A DNA stretch of 64,000 nt, taken from assembly GCF_016907335.1 (NCBI RefSeq), contig NZ_JAFBBT010000001.1:1674001-1738000 (forward strand), written 5' to 3'. The translations under genes were made by a program, and so were the position numbers. Source of the DNA: Curtobacterium herbarum (GTDB taxonomy: Bacteria; Actinomycetota; Actinomycetes; Actinomycetales; Microbacteriaceae). Shown in pieces: positions 32,652 through 41,105 of the stretch; position 1 is the stretch's first letter; the number at the start of each line of letters is the position of its first letter. The notes under the pieces were generated by a model. It saw nothing but the letters and a program-made list of their open reading frames with translations. It was not told where the DNA came from and did no database searches.

Positions 32652-33239
32652 TCAGAGCGCGGCGGCTGCGGGGCCGACCAGGTCCTGCACGGTGCGGCCG
32701 TCGGCACGCTCGCCGATCGCCGTGAAGGTCCATCCTGCTCCGGTGCGGGACACCTTCGCCATGACCATCGCGGTGTGCTGGCCGGCATCGGTCAGCTGGT
32801 AGCGGGCGACCTCGGGGGCACCGGCGGTGGAGTCGTCGACGACCCGACAGAAGGCGTTCTGCACGTTGTCGAACGTCTGGCGGCTGTAGCTGCTGATCAC
32901 GAAGACGATCTGCTGCACGGCGCCGTGCACCGCGCTGAGGTCGATGCGGATGACCTCGTCGTCGCCGTCGCCGTCCCCGGTGAGGTTGTCACCGGTGTGC
33001 TGCGCGGAGCCGTCCTTGCTGCGGAGCTGGTTGAACCAGACGTAGTCGACGGGCTGGCCGTCGGCACCGAAGAAGATCGCGGAGGCGTCGAGGTCGACGT
33101 CCGCGGACTTCTTGCCGCCGAACAGTCCGCGCTTCGTCGCCACGGCGTCCCACCCGAGACCGAGACGGACGCGCGACAGTGCGCTGCCGTCGGTCTTCGT
33201 GAGCGAGAGCGCCTGGCCCTTCTGGAGGCTGAGACCCAT
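32652..33239 (-). CDS. TerD-family protein with insertion (first of tandem triplet)
   Basis: 195-residue TerD that keeps MGLSLQKGQALSLTK, LGLGWD, VDLDASAIFFG and the GDNLTGDGDGDDE loop. It has an extra KRGLFGGKKSAD loop after LGLGWD and ends in GERADGRTVQDLVG instead of the usual FRAVGQGY tail. This is the TerD subtype often found beside DUF475/TerC genes. The ATG at 33239 lies 42 bases after the DUF475 stop. Confidence 0.92.
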   Translation of the reverse strand: MGLSLQKGQALSLTKTDGSALSRVRLGLGWDAVATKRGLFGGKKSADVDLDASAIFFGADGQPVDYVWFNQLRSKDGSAQHTGDNLTGDGDGDDEVIRIDLSAVHGAVQQIVFVISSYSRQTFDNVQNAFCRVVDDSTAGAPEVARYQLTDAGQHTAMVMAKVSRTGAGWTFTAIGERADGRTVQDLVGPAAAAL

Positions 33240-33281
33240 TGCGGTGAACCCTTCGTCGTGGTGCAGTCCTGGTCGCGACCG

Positions 33282-34412
33282 TCAGGAGGCGACGGCTGCG
33301 TGGTCGTCGGCCGACTCGTGGTCGTCGGCCTTGTTCTTGTTGCGCACCACCGACGAGATGAACGCGGCGAGGATGAAGACGACGCCGATGAGGCCGGTGA
33401 CGACCTCGTTCACCTCGGTGGTGATCGTGACGAGCAGGATGGCCGCGAGTGCACCGATTGCCCAGTGCGCACCGTGGTCGAGGTACTCGAACTCGTCCAG
33501 CGTGCCCTGTCGGACCAGGAAGACGGTGAGAGACCGGACGAAGAGGGCACCGATGAGGCCCAGTCCGAGGGCGATGATGATCGGGTCGGCGGTGATCGCG
33601 AAGGCCCCGATGACCCCGTCGAACGAGAACGACGCGTCGATGACCTCGAGGTACAGGAACAGCAGGAACGCGGCCTTGCCGGCGACGTTGCCGACGCGGC
33701 GCTTGTTGCTGATGCGGTTCGCCTCGGCCACCATCTCGCCGGTGCTCTCGAACGAGTTGCCGTCGTCCTCCGGGTCGTCGACGTCGAACAGCCCGCCGAG
33801 CCCGGTGACCAGGAAGTACGTCACCAGTCCGGCGATGCCGGCGATCAGGACCGTCGACTGGTGGTCGCCGGCGGTGGTGCCCGCGACGGCCAGCAGGACG
33901 AGGGCGACGATGACGTTGACCATCGGGAGCTTGCCGATGAAGAGCAGCGGGCGTTCGAGCCAGCGCAGCCAGAGGATGTCGCGCTCCTCGAACATGAAGT
34001 CGAGGAAGATCATCAGCAGGAACATGCCACCGAAGGCAGCGATCTGCGGGTGCGCTTCGTGGAGCAGGTACGCGTAGGTGCCGGGCTCGTCGATCGGGCC
34101 CTTCTCGAGCGCGAGCTGCACGGCCTCGACCGGGTTCAGCGACGCCGTGACGCCGACGATCAGCAGCGGGAAGAGCACGCGCATGCCGAAGACCGCGATG
34201 ACGATGCCCACGGTGAGGAACATCTTCTGCCAGAACGGGTTCATCCGCTCGAGGATGCGGGCGTTGACGACCGCGTTGTCGAAGCTGAGGCTGATCTCGA
34301 GCACGCCGAGGATCGCGGTGATGATGACCGCGCTCCATCCGCCGTAGACCAGCGCGATGGCCAGTGCGAGCACGGTGATGGCCAGGGACCACCCGAAGGT
34401 CTTCAGGAACAC
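33282..34412 (-). CDS. DUF475/TerC-family membrane protein
   Basis: 376-residue polytopic protein with about nine hydrophobic segments. The two TerC-fold repeats show as LEISLSFDNAVVNA near residue 40 and LYLEVIDASFSFDGVIGA near 255; the paired intramembrane acidic residues are thought to handle metal ions such as manganese. A charged cytoplasmic segment (FDVDDPEDDGNSFEST) and a His/Asp-rich tail follow. The GTG at 34412 has GGGGAG about 10 bases upstream. First gene of the leftward Ter operon; its promoter must lie at or upstream of 34413-34507. A TAGCAT hexamer overlaps the exonuclease stop. Confidence 0.9.
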   Translation of the reverse strand: MFLKTFGWSLAITVLALAIALVYGGWSAVIITAILGVLEISLSFDNAVVNARILERMNPFWQKMFLTVGIVIAVFGMRVLFPLLIVGVTASLNPVEAVQLALEKGPIDEPGTYAYLLHEAHPQIAAFGGMFLLMIFLDFMFEERDILWLRWLERPLLFIGKLPMVNVIVALVLLAVAGTTAGDHQSTVLIAGIAGLVTYFLVTGLGGLFDVDDPEDDGNSFESTGEMVAEANRISNKRRVGNVAGKAAFLLFLYLEVIDASFSFDGVIGAFAITADPIIIALGLGLIGALFVRSLTVFLVRQGTLDEFEYLDHGAHWAIGALAAILLVTITTEVNEVVTGLIGVVFILAAFISSVVRNKNKADDHESADDHAAVAS

Positions 34413-34504
34413 GTGCGCGGATCTCCCCTTGAGCGTGCGGTGCAGACGGTGCCTGCAGTGCGGTCGTCGAGGGGACGGCGCTGTCCGGCCCTCCCCCTCT
34501 CGGA

Positions 34505-34510
34505 ATGCTA
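34505..34510 (-). promoter_or_regulatory. Possible -10 of the Ter operon
   Basis: TAGCAT on the minus strand, overlapping the stop codon of the upstream exonuclease gene, would give a leader of about 85 bases. No -35 seen; read-through from the exonuclease gene is the alternative. Confidence 0.25.
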
Positions 34511-35266
34511 CATGCTCGGGGCCGAGTGCCGACGGGGCCAACGGCCGTCGGCGGTGAACGTCGGGTCGCGCTTGCTCCGCATGTACTCCTGGAACGAGGC
34601 GGCCTGCTCGGCGCACCACGCGACCTGCTTGCGGTGCAGCTCCTCGGCGCTGACGTCGAGCTCGTCGGCGTACTTCACGGCGATGGCCTGGGCGACCCGG
34701 CCGGCGGCGATCGCGTCGGCGCCGGCGTCGTGCGCGTCGTCGAGCTGCACGCCGTAGAGCTGCGAGGCGACCTCGAGCGTCCGCTTGCCCTTCCGGTAGG
34801 TGTCGAGCGCCTTGTCCATCACCAGCGGGTCGACCACGTTGCCGATCACGGGGGACGCGATGCCGTGGCGCTTGGCCTCCCGGTCGAGCAGCGTCAGGTC
34901 GTACGGGGCGTTGTAGATCACCAGCGGGATCCCGCGGGCGAACACGGCCTCCACCGCGGCGACGATCTCGGCCACGACCTCACCGGCGGGTCGTCCCTCG
35001 GCCCGGGCGCGTTCGGTCGTGATGCCGTGCACGGCCGCGGCCTGCTCGGGGATCTCGATGCCCGGGTCGGCGAGCCAGGTGCCCTCGACGATCGAGCGCC
35101 CGGTCATGTCGATCAGGCCGACGTGCGCACTGACGATGCGTGCCGTCTCGACGTCGATGCCGGTCGTCTCGAGGTCGAACACCCCGAGTGCGTGCCACCA
35201 GGGTCGGGTGGTCAGGTCCTGCGGGGGCCGGGTCGCCGTGTCGAGCTCGGCAGCGGGGGAGGTCAC
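34508..35266 (-). CDS. DnaQ-like 3'-5' exonuclease
   Basis: 252-residue DEDDh exonuclease resembling the epsilon subunit of DNA polymerase III but encoded alone. ExoI motif FDLETTG (Asp31, Glu33), ExoII IYNAPYDLTLLD, ExoIII with His and Asp in LDDAHDAGADA. The last 40 residues form a helical tail ending in a TFTADGRW stretch. Could proofread, or trim DNA or RNA in repair. GTG start at 35266, 6 bases after a TAGCCT hexamer that overlaps the treS stop codon, so it is probably leaderless. Confidence 0.9.
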   Translation of the reverse strand: MTSPAAELDTATRPPQDLTTRPWWHALGVFDLETTGIDVETARIVSAHVGLIDMTGRSIVEGTWLADPGIEIPEQAAAVHGITTERARAEGRPAGEVVAEIVAAVEAVFARGIPLVIYNAPYDLTLLDREAKRHGIASPVIGNVVDPLVMDKALDTYRKGKRTLEVASQLYGVQLDDAHDAGADAIAAGRVAQAIAVKYADELDVSAEELHRKQVAWCAEQAASFQEYMRSKRDPTFTADGRWPRRHSAPSM

Positions 35267-35272
35267 GCGGTC

Positions 35273-35278
35273 AGGCTA
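35273..35278 (-). promoter_or_regulatory. -10 of leaderless exonuclease gene
   Basis: TAGCCT, 6 bases, GTG. The TAG is also the stop codon of treS. Confidence 0.5.
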
Positions 35279-37030
35279 GCCAACGGCACCGACAGCCCCG
35301 CGAGGCGCGCTCGCGTTCTCTGCACCCTGTCCGACGTGCAGCCAGTAGAACGCCTGCGTGCCGAGGGTCAGGGTGACGGTGCCGTCCGCGTCGAAGGACG
35401 GGAAGGCACCGCCGCCGAACAGGTCGACGAGCGGCCGGCCCGCGTACTCGGGAGCGGTGATCGTCACCGAGGTCGGGTTGTGGGCGAACGAGAACACGCA
35501 CAGCACGTCCTCGGCGCTCGGGCCGAACTGCTGGTCCGAGCCGGAGCCCGCCCAGGACCGGACGAACGCCAGCACGCTGTCGTTCGACGTCTGCTGCACC
35601 GCGAGCGACCCCATCCCGAACACCGGGTGGGCCTTCCGCACGTGGATGACGTTGCGGATCCAGTGCAGCAGGGACCGCGACTGTGCCAGCTGGGCCTCGA
35701 CGTTCACCTGGGCGTAGTTGAACACCAGGGACTGGACGACCGGCAGGAACAGCTTGCCCGGGTCGGCGGACGAGAACCCGGCGTTCCGGTCCGGGGTCCA
35801 CTGCATCGGGGTGCGGGACGAGTCACGGTCCGGCAGCCAGATGTTGTCGCCCATCCCGATCTCGTCGCCGTAGTACAGGAACGGGGAACCGGGCAGCGAG
35901 AACAGCAGGGCGTGCACGAGTTCGAGTTCGGCACGGGAGTTGTCGAGCAGCGGTGCCAGGCGACGACGGATGCCGATGTTCGAGCGCATCCGGGGGTCGT
36001 ACCCGTACCAGCCGTACATCGCCTGCCGGTACTCCTCGCTGACCATCTCGAGCGTGAGCTCGTCGTGGTTGCGGAGGAAGACGCCCCAGGCGGCGGTCTC
36101 GGGCACGTCGAGCGTCTCGGAGAGGATCGCCTGCAACTCCTTGGCGTGCTGGGCCCGGAGCGAGTAGAAGATGCGCGGCATCACCGGGAAGTCGAACGCC
36201 ATGTGGCACTCGGGCTCCTCGTCGGTGCCCAGGAACGCCGCGGTCTCGCGGGGCCACTGGTTCGCCTCGGCGATGAGCACGCGGCCCGGGTACTCGTCGT
36301 CGATCATCGTGCGGAGCTTCTTGATGAACTCGTGGGTCTCCGGCTCACCCTCGCCGTTGCCCTCCTCCGACTGGAACAGGTAGGGGATGGCGTCGAGCCG
36401 CAGCCCGTCCACACCGAGGTCGAGCCAGTGTCGGACGACGTCGTAGACGGCCTCGACCACGGCCGGGTTCTCGTAGTTGAGGTCCGGCTGGTGCGAGAAG
36501 AACCGGTGGAAGAAGAACTGCCGACGGACCGGGTCGAAGGTCCAGTTCGACTCCTCGGTGTCGACGAAGATGACGCGGATGTTGGAGTACTCCTCGTCGG
36601 TGTCCCGCCAGACGTAGAAGTCGCCGTAGGGGCCGTCCGGGTCCTCGCGCGACTGCTGGAACCACTCGTGCTGGTCGCTCGTGTGGTTGATCACCATGTC
36701 GATGACGATGCGCATGTTCCGCTCGTGCGCCTTCGTGACGAGTTCGCGGAACTCGTCGAGGGTGCCGAACTCGGGCAGGATCGCCCGGTAGTCGGAGATG
36801 TCGTAGCCGCCGTCGCGCAGCGGGGAGCGGAAGAACGGCGGCAGCCAGAGCGCGTCGACGCCGAGCCACTGCAGGTAGTCGAGGCGGCTGATCAGGCCCT
36901 GCAGGTCGCCGGTGCCGTCGCCGTTCGAGTCGACGAACGAGCGGATCATGCACTCGTAGAACACCGAGCGCTTGTACCAGAGCGGGTCGAGGGTCAGTCC
37001 GGGCTGCTGGATCGGGGCTGTGAAGGACAC
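35276..37030 (-). CDS. treS: Trehalose synthase (maltose alpha-D-glucosyltransferase)
   Basis: GH13 enzyme of 584 residues that interconverts maltose and trehalose. N-terminal YKRSVFYECMIRSFVDSNGDGTGD is characteristic of TreS. The catalytic nucleophile lies in GLRLDAIPYL, the acid in LIAEANQWP, and the transition-state Asp in RNHDELTLE. It lacks the fused maltokinase domain found in some actinobacteria. With glgC and glgA/glgM it belongs to the trehalose-glycogen network. GTG at 37030 with GAGGAG upstream; TAGCGT at 37085-37090 is the likely -10. Confidence 0.95.
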   Translation of the reverse strand: MSFTAPIQQPGLTLDPLWYKRSVFYECMIRSFVDSNGDGTGDLQGLISRLDYLQWLGVDALWLPPFFRSPLRDGGYDISDYRAILPEFGTLDEFRELVTKAHERNMRIVIDMVINHTSDQHEWFQQSREDPDGPYGDFYVWRDTDEEYSNIRVIFVDTEESNWTFDPVRRQFFFHRFFSHQPDLNYENPAVVEAVYDVVRHWLDLGVDGLRLDAIPYLFQSEEGNGEGEPETHEFIKKLRTMIDDEYPGRVLIAEANQWPRETAAFLGTDEEPECHMAFDFPVMPRIFYSLRAQHAKELQAILSETLDVPETAAWGVFLRNHDELTLEMVSEEYRQAMYGWYGYDPRMRSNIGIRRRLAPLLDNSRAELELVHALLFSLPGSPFLYYGDEIGMGDNIWLPDRDSSRTPMQWTPDRNAGFSSADPGKLFLPVVQSLVFNYAQVNVEAQLAQSRSLLHWIRNVIHVRKAHPVFGMGSLAVQQTSNDSVLAFVRSWAGSGSDQQFGPSAEDVLCVFSFAHNPTSVTITAPEYAGRPLVDLFGGGAFPSFDADGTVTLTLGTQAFYWLHVGQGAENASAPRGAVGAVG

Positions 37031-37084
37031 CGTGCTCCTCGAAGGTCGTCGACGGCCCGCCAGAGCAGGAAGGCCGCCCCGGAC

Positions 37085-37090
37085 ACGCTA
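37085..37090 (-). promoter_or_regulatory. Candidate -10 of treS
   Basis: TAGCGT about 55 bases before the treS start on the minus strand. Confidence 0.4.
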
Positions 37091-37136
37091 GCGGCGGCAC
37101 CCCCGACGTGCACACCTCGGCGGCGGAGAGGTTCCC

Positions 37137-37142
37137 TAGACT
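37137..37142 (+). promoter_or_regulatory. -10 of leaderless hydrolase gene
   Basis: TAGACT, 7 bases, then ATG at 37150. Confidence 0.55.
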
Positions 37143-37149
37143 GACGCGG

Positions 37150-38085
37150 ATGCAACCGCCCGTGCTGTCCCCGTACCAGTCGCTGATGGCGGCCACCCCC
37201 GTCGTGCACCGCACGGTCCAGGTCCAGGACCGGACCACGCACTTCTGGGAGTACGGCCCCGCCACGGCAGCAGCCGGCAGCCGAGCCGCACCAGGCTCCC
37301 CGGCGACCGTGTTGGCGGTGCACGGGTTCCGCGGCGACCACCACGGGCTCGAGTCGATCGCCGCACACCTGGTCGCCGGACACCCGACCGGCGTCCGCGT
37401 GATCGTGCCCGACCTGCCCGGCTTCGGCGTGTCCGACCCGCTCCCGACGTCCGACCTCGACGGCTACGTGCACTGGCTCGAGGGCTTCCGCGACGCACTC
37501 GGGCTCGATCGTGACACCGTCGTCCTGGGCCACTCGTTCGGGTCGATCGTCGTGTCGGCCGCGGTCGCCGCCGGACTCGACACCCGACTGCTGGTCCTGG
37601 TGAACCCGATCGCCGCACCCGCGCTGCAGGGGCCGCGAGCGGTCGGCACCGGCATCGCCATCGCGTACTACCGTCTCGGCGCCTGGTTGCCCCGGCCACT
37701 CGGACTCGGTCTGCTGCGCAACCGGGCGATCGTCCGGGCGATGAGCATCGCGATGCTGAAGTCGCGTCGGCCGTCGCTCCGGCGGTGGGTGCACGACCAG
37801 CACGACCGGTACTTCTCGGCCTTCGCGGACCGCACCAGCGTGCTGGAGGCGTTCCGGACCTCCGTCACGCACGACGTCGCCCAGTTCGCCGACCGGATCA
37901 GCGTGCCGACCCTGCTGGTGGCGGCCGAGCACGACGACATCACCGCCGTCCCGGAGCAGCGCGCCCTGGCCGAGCGTCTCGCCGACGCGGAACTCGTCGT
38001 CGTCCCCGGCGTCGGCCACCTGGTGCACTACGAGACCCCGGCCGCCGCCGCGAGCGCGGTCCTCCGACGGATGCAGACCTCGTGA
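37150..38085 (+). CDS. Alpha/beta-fold hydrolase
   Basis: 311-residue serine hydrolase. Oxyanion motif AVHGFRGDHHG, nucleophile elbow GHSFGS, acid in AAEHDDIT and catalytic His in GVGHLVHYE. Cytosolic (no signal peptide). Substrate unknown; it resembles esterase and epoxide-hydrolase-like proteins. It is translationally coupled (GTGA overlap) to a GT4 glycosyltransferase, so it may act on a lipid or glycan made or modified by that partner. Confidence 0.88.
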   Translation: MQPPVLSPYQSLMAATPVVHRTVQVQDRTTHFWEYGPATAAAGSRAAPGSPATVLAVHGFRGDHHGLESIAAHLVAGHPTGVRVIVPDLPGFGVSDPLPTSDLDGYVHWLEGFRDALGLDRDTVVLGHSFGSIVVSAAVAAGLDTRLLVLVNPIAAPALQGPRAVGTGIAIAYYRLGAWLPRPLGLGLLRNRAIVRAMSIAMLKSRRPSLRRWVHDQHDRYFSAFADRTSVLEAFRTSVTHDVAQFADRISVPTLLVAAEHDDITAVPEQRALAERLADAELVVVPGVGHLVHYETPAAAASAVLRRMQTS

Positions 38086-39170
38086 CCCGGCTCCGGATCG
38101 GCATCGACTGCCGCTACGTCCGCATCGGCCGGCACGACGGGATCAGCCGTTTCACGGCGGGCGTCGCCGCCCACCTGCCCGACCGACACGACGCCGTGCT
38201 GCTCGTCTCCGACGAACGCCAGCTCGACTCCCTGCCCGCCGGGATGCCGTGGGAGCTCGTGCCGGCGCCGACCGACGCGGGGGAGCCCCTGGTCGCCCGG
38301 CACGTCAACCGCCTGGGCCTGGACGCCGTGTTCTCGCCGATGCAGACGATGGGCTCCCGTGGGCGCCGGTACGCCCTCGTGCTCACGCTGCACGACCTCA
38401 TCTACTACCGGAACCGCACACCTCCGCGCGAGTTCTCGTGGCCGCTCCGGCTGGGGTGGCGGGCGTTCCACCTGGCCTGGTGGCCGCAGCGGTTCCTGCT
38501 CAACGGTGCCGACGGTGTGGTCACGGTCTCCGAGACGACCGCCGGGCTGATCGCCGAGCACCGTCTGACGGACCGTCCCGTCACGGTGGCGTACAACGCC
38601 GCCGACCCGGCCGAGCCCCGCGACGCCGACGCCCCCCGGCAGAAGTCGCTCGTCTACATGGGCTCGTTCATGCCGTACAAGAACGTCGAGACGCTGGCGG
38701 CCGCCCTGCCTCTGCTCGGCCCGGACTGGACGCTGCACTGCATGTCGCGCGTGTCCGACGCCGACCGGGCGCGTCTCAGCGGGCTCGCCCCGGCCGGTGC
38801 GGTCGTCTTCCACGACGGCGCGAGCGACGAGGAGTACCGCGCGGTGCTCCGGTCGGCGACCGCCCTGGCGACGGCCTCGTACGACGAGGGCTTCGGCATC
38901 CCGCTGGTCGAGTCGATGGGCGTCGGCACGCCGGTCGTCGTCAGCGACATCCCGATCTTCCGCGAGATCGGCGGCGACGTCGCCGAGTACTTCGACCCGT
39001 CGTCACCGTCCGCCGTCGCAGCCGCGGTCCGCCGACTGGAGGCCCGGTGGGACGCCGCCTCGCAGGCGTCGGTCGCGCAGGCGGCCCGGTTCCGATGGCA
39101 GGACTCCGCCGAACAGGTCGTCCGTGCCGTCGAGCGCGCGGTCGCGGACCGGGAGGCGCGTCACCGCTGA
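38082..39170 (+). CDS. GT4-family glycosyltransferase
   Basis: 362-residue GT-B enzyme. N-terminal IGIDCRYVRIGRHDGISRF and the C-terminal nucleotide-sugar half with VYMGSFMPYKNVETLA and the E-x7-E motif in SYDEGFGIPLVESMGVGTPVV place it among mannosyl/glucosyl GT4 enzymes. The RHDGISRF variant is typical of family members working on short oligosaccharides or glycolipids. The GTG start at 38082 overlaps the hydrolase stop; the frame is open much further upstream only as a shadow of the hydrolase. Confidence 0.88.
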   Translation: MTRLRIGIDCRYVRIGRHDGISRFTAGVAAHLPDRHDAVLLVSDERQLDSLPAGMPWELVPAPTDAGEPLVARHVNRLGLDAVFSPMQTMGSRGRRYALVLTLHDLIYYRNRTPPREFSWPLRLGWRAFHLAWWPQRFLLNGADGVVTVSETTAGLIAEHRLTDRPVTVAYNAADPAEPRDADAPRQKSLVYMGSFMPYKNVETLAAALPLLGPDWTLHCMSRVSDADRARLSGLAPAGAVVFHDGASDEEYRAVLRSATALATASYDEGFGIPLVESMGVGTPVVVSDIPIFREIGGDVAEYFDPSSPSAVAAAVRRLEARWDAASQASVAQAARFRWQDSAEQVVRAVERAVADREARHR

Positions 39171-39210
39171 GCGCGGTGTCCGCGCCCTGGTCGGTCGGTC
39201 TCGGGGACGC

Positions 39211-39216
39211 TACGGT
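39211..39216 (+). promoter_or_regulatory. Candidate -10 of the small membrane protein gene
   Basis: TACGGT about 45 bases before the ATG at 39259. Half of the dispersed palindrome (CACGGGCCTCCCGTC) lies in the resulting leader at 39231-39245. Confidence 0.35.
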
Positions 39217-39258
39217 GGAGGGGACGGGGGCACGGGCCTCCCGTCGGACGGGGGAACC

Positions 39259-39474
39259 ATGTTCATCACGCTCATCACCGTGGGTGTCGTCATCGTGGCC
39301 GTCGCCGGCGGCATGGCGGTCGCCGACCGCCGCCGAGCACGTCTGCTGCGCGACCTGCCGGACGCGGGCGTCCCGCACGGCAGCGGCGCGACCGACCACG
39401 ACCTGCGCGTCGCCGAGGCGCAGGCCGCCCGCACCGCGGGTGGGACCGGCTACACGGGCGGCTCCGGCGTCTGA
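39259..39474 (+). CDS. Small single-span membrane protein
   Basis: Unrecognised 71-residue protein: one N-terminal transmembrane helix (about 2-22, FITLITVGVVIVAVAGGMAV), a basic stop-transfer segment DRRRARLLRD, then a soluble Gly/Ala/Thr-rich tail. GGGGGAACC precedes the ATG. It ends 6 bases before the convergent phosphatase gene. Coding is supported by the hydrophobic helix and ribosome site only. Confidence 0.6.
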   Translation: MFITLITVGVVIVAVAGGMAVADRRRARLLRDLPDAGVPHGSGATDHDLRVAEAQAARTAGGTGYTGGSGV

Positions 39475-39480
39475 CGCGGC

Positions 39481-40119
39481 TCAGCTGCGGCGTTCGAGCG
39501 GGTTCTGGTACTCGAACGCGTAGCGGCCGGGCGCGTCCGAGACGTCCTCGATCGGGTCGTCGGAGCGGACGAGCTCGGCGCGGAAGCGCTCCGGGTCCCA
39601 GCGGAACGAGTGCACCGAACCGTTCCGGATCGGCACGGTCGAGCGCTCGATGGTGCCCGGCGCCGCGGCGTCGACCACGGTCCGGATGACCGCGCCGTGG
39701 GTCGCGACGACGACCGCACCGGCATCGAACCGGACCGCGATCTCGGCCAGGGTCTCGGTGACCCGGTCGAGCAGCGCCGCCCGTGACTCGCGCCCCGGCA
39801 CCGCGTCGTGCGGCCACCGGGACTCGATCTCCGGGTGCGTGAGCCCCTCGGCGTCGCCGTAGGAGCGTTCGCGGAGTCCGTCGTACGTCGACGGCTCGGG
39901 CAGGTCGAGCCGCGTCGCGATGATCGTGCCGGTCTCGAGCGCCCGGGACAGCGGCGACGACACGACGGCGTCGAACCGGCGGCGCGTCAGCAGCTCGGCG
40001 GTCTCGGCGGCCTGCCGGCGACCGGTGTCGTTCAGCGGCACGTCCGTCGACCCCTGGATGCGTCGTTGCCGGTTCCAGTCGGTCTCGCCGTGGCGGACCA
40101 GGTAGAGGAGCGTCGTCAC
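39481..40119 (-). CDS. Histidine phosphatase family protein
   Basis: 212-residue phosphoglycerate-mutase-like phosphatase. LVRHGETDWN at about 7-16 carries the catalytic His; the second His is in VVATHGAVIRTV. Substrate unknown (small sugar phosphates, or cobalamin or mycothiol-related intermediates are possible). GTG start overlaps the Sir2 stop by 4 bases (GTGA), so both are made from one message. Confidence 0.88.
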   Translation of the reverse strand: MTTLLYLVRHGETDWNRQRRIQGSTDVPLNDTGRRQAAETAELLTRRRFDAVVSSPLSRALETGTIIATRLDLPEPSTYDGLRERSYGDAEGLTHPEIESRWPHDAVPGRESRAALLDRVTETLAEIAVRFDAGAVVVATHGAVIRTVVDAAAPGTIERSTVPIRNGSVHSFRWDPERFRAELVRSDDPIEDVSDAPGRYAFEYQNPLERRS

Positions 40120-41009
40120 CCGTCGATCATCGCAGACGCGGTCAGACGCGCCGCGAGCTCCACCAGGGTCTCGGTCGTGCCCGCGTCGATCTTCACCGCG
40201 GCCCGGCGGTCACTCCGGGTCGCGCCGCGGTTGACGATGACGACCGGGTGCTTCCGACGGGTGGCGTGGTCGAGCAGCCGGACGCCGGAGTTCACGGTGA
40301 GCGACGAACCGACGACGAGCAGGGCGTCGGCCTCGGCGACGATCGAGACGGCCTCGCGGAACTTCTCGGCGGGCACGAACTCGCCGAAGAACACCACGTC
40401 GGGCTTCAGCACCCCGCCGCACACCGTGCAGTCGGGCACCCGGAACCGTTCGACGTCGGTGATCTCGACGTCCCCGTCCGGCTGCAGCTGGACCGAACCG
40501 GGCTCGTCGATCCACGGGTTCTCGCGGTCCAGCACGGCGGCCAGGTCGGCGCGCGAGAAGACCTGCCCGCAGGTCAGGCAGAGGGCACGGTCCATCGAGC
40601 CGTGGACCTCGACCACCCGACGGGAACCGGCGCGCAGGTGCAGGCCGTCGACGTTCTGGGTGACGATGCCGCCGACGACCCCGGCGGACTCGAGTGCGGC
40701 CAGCGCCCGGTGGCCGTCGTTCGGCCGCGCCGCTGCGAAGGTCCGCCACCCCAGGTGCGAGCCGGCCCAGTAGCGCTGGCGCTTCGCGGGGTCGGCCAGG
40801 AACTCCTGGAACGTCATCGGCTTCCGGACCACACGGCCCTCGCCGCGGTAGTCGGGGATGCCGGAGTCGGTGCTGACGCCGGCGCCGGTCAGGACGGCGA
40901 TGCGCTTGCCGCGGAGGACCGCGACCGCCCGGTCGACGTCGGAGGCGGTCGCGTCCGTCACGGTCCCGTCGGTCCCCACGGTCGTCCCTGTGCCGTCGCT
41001 CGTCGCCAT
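40116..41009 (-). CDS. Sir2-family NAD-dependent protein deacylase
   Basis: 297-residue sirtuin. NAD motif LTGAGVSTDSGIPDYRG at about 40-56, TQNVDGLHLRAG, the catalytic His in VVEVHGS, and two zinc CxxC pairs (CLTCG and CTVCGG). The first 30 residues are a Thr/Gly/Ser-rich extension. It likely removes acyl groups from lysines; three GNAT acetyltransferases lie within 7 kb. ATG at 41009, 7 bases after TACCGT, so probably leaderless. Confidence 0.93.
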   Translation of the reverse strand: MATSDGTGTTVGTDGTVTDATASDVDRAVAVLRGKRIAVLTGAGVSTDSGIPDYRGEGRVVRKPMTFQEFLADPAKRQRYWAGSHLGWRTFAAARPNDGHRALAALESAGVVGGIVTQNVDGLHLRAGSRRVVEVHGSMDRALCLTCGQVFSRADLAAVLDRENPWIDEPGSVQLQPDGDVEITDVERFRVPDCTVCGGVLKPDVVFFGEFVPAEKFREAVSIVAEADALLVVGSSLTVNSGVRLLDHATRRKHPVVIVNRGATRSDRRAAVKIDAGTTETLVELAARLTASAMIDG

Positions 41010-41016
41010 CGTGTCC

Positions 41017-41026
41017 ACGGTACCCT
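41017..41026. promoter_or_regulatory. Overlapping divergent -10 elements of sir2 and rRNA methylase genes
   Basis: TACCGT on the minus strand (41017-41022) and TACCCT on the plus strand (41021-41026) share the GTAC core. The minus-strand copy gives a leaderless sir2; the plus-strand copy gives a leader of about 73 bases. Confidence 0.45.
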
Positions 41027-41105
41027 CAACCGCCGAGCGTCCCCGGTCCTTCCCCGGGCCGACGTCGGCGACCCGACCACGATCCTCCCGACCGGAACGA
41101 GCACC

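Noticed and set aside
34508..35266. Calling the DnaQ-like gene the replicative proofreading subunit
   Set aside because: It is a free-standing DEDDh exonuclease beside treS and the Ter operon; nothing here links it to DNA polymerase III.
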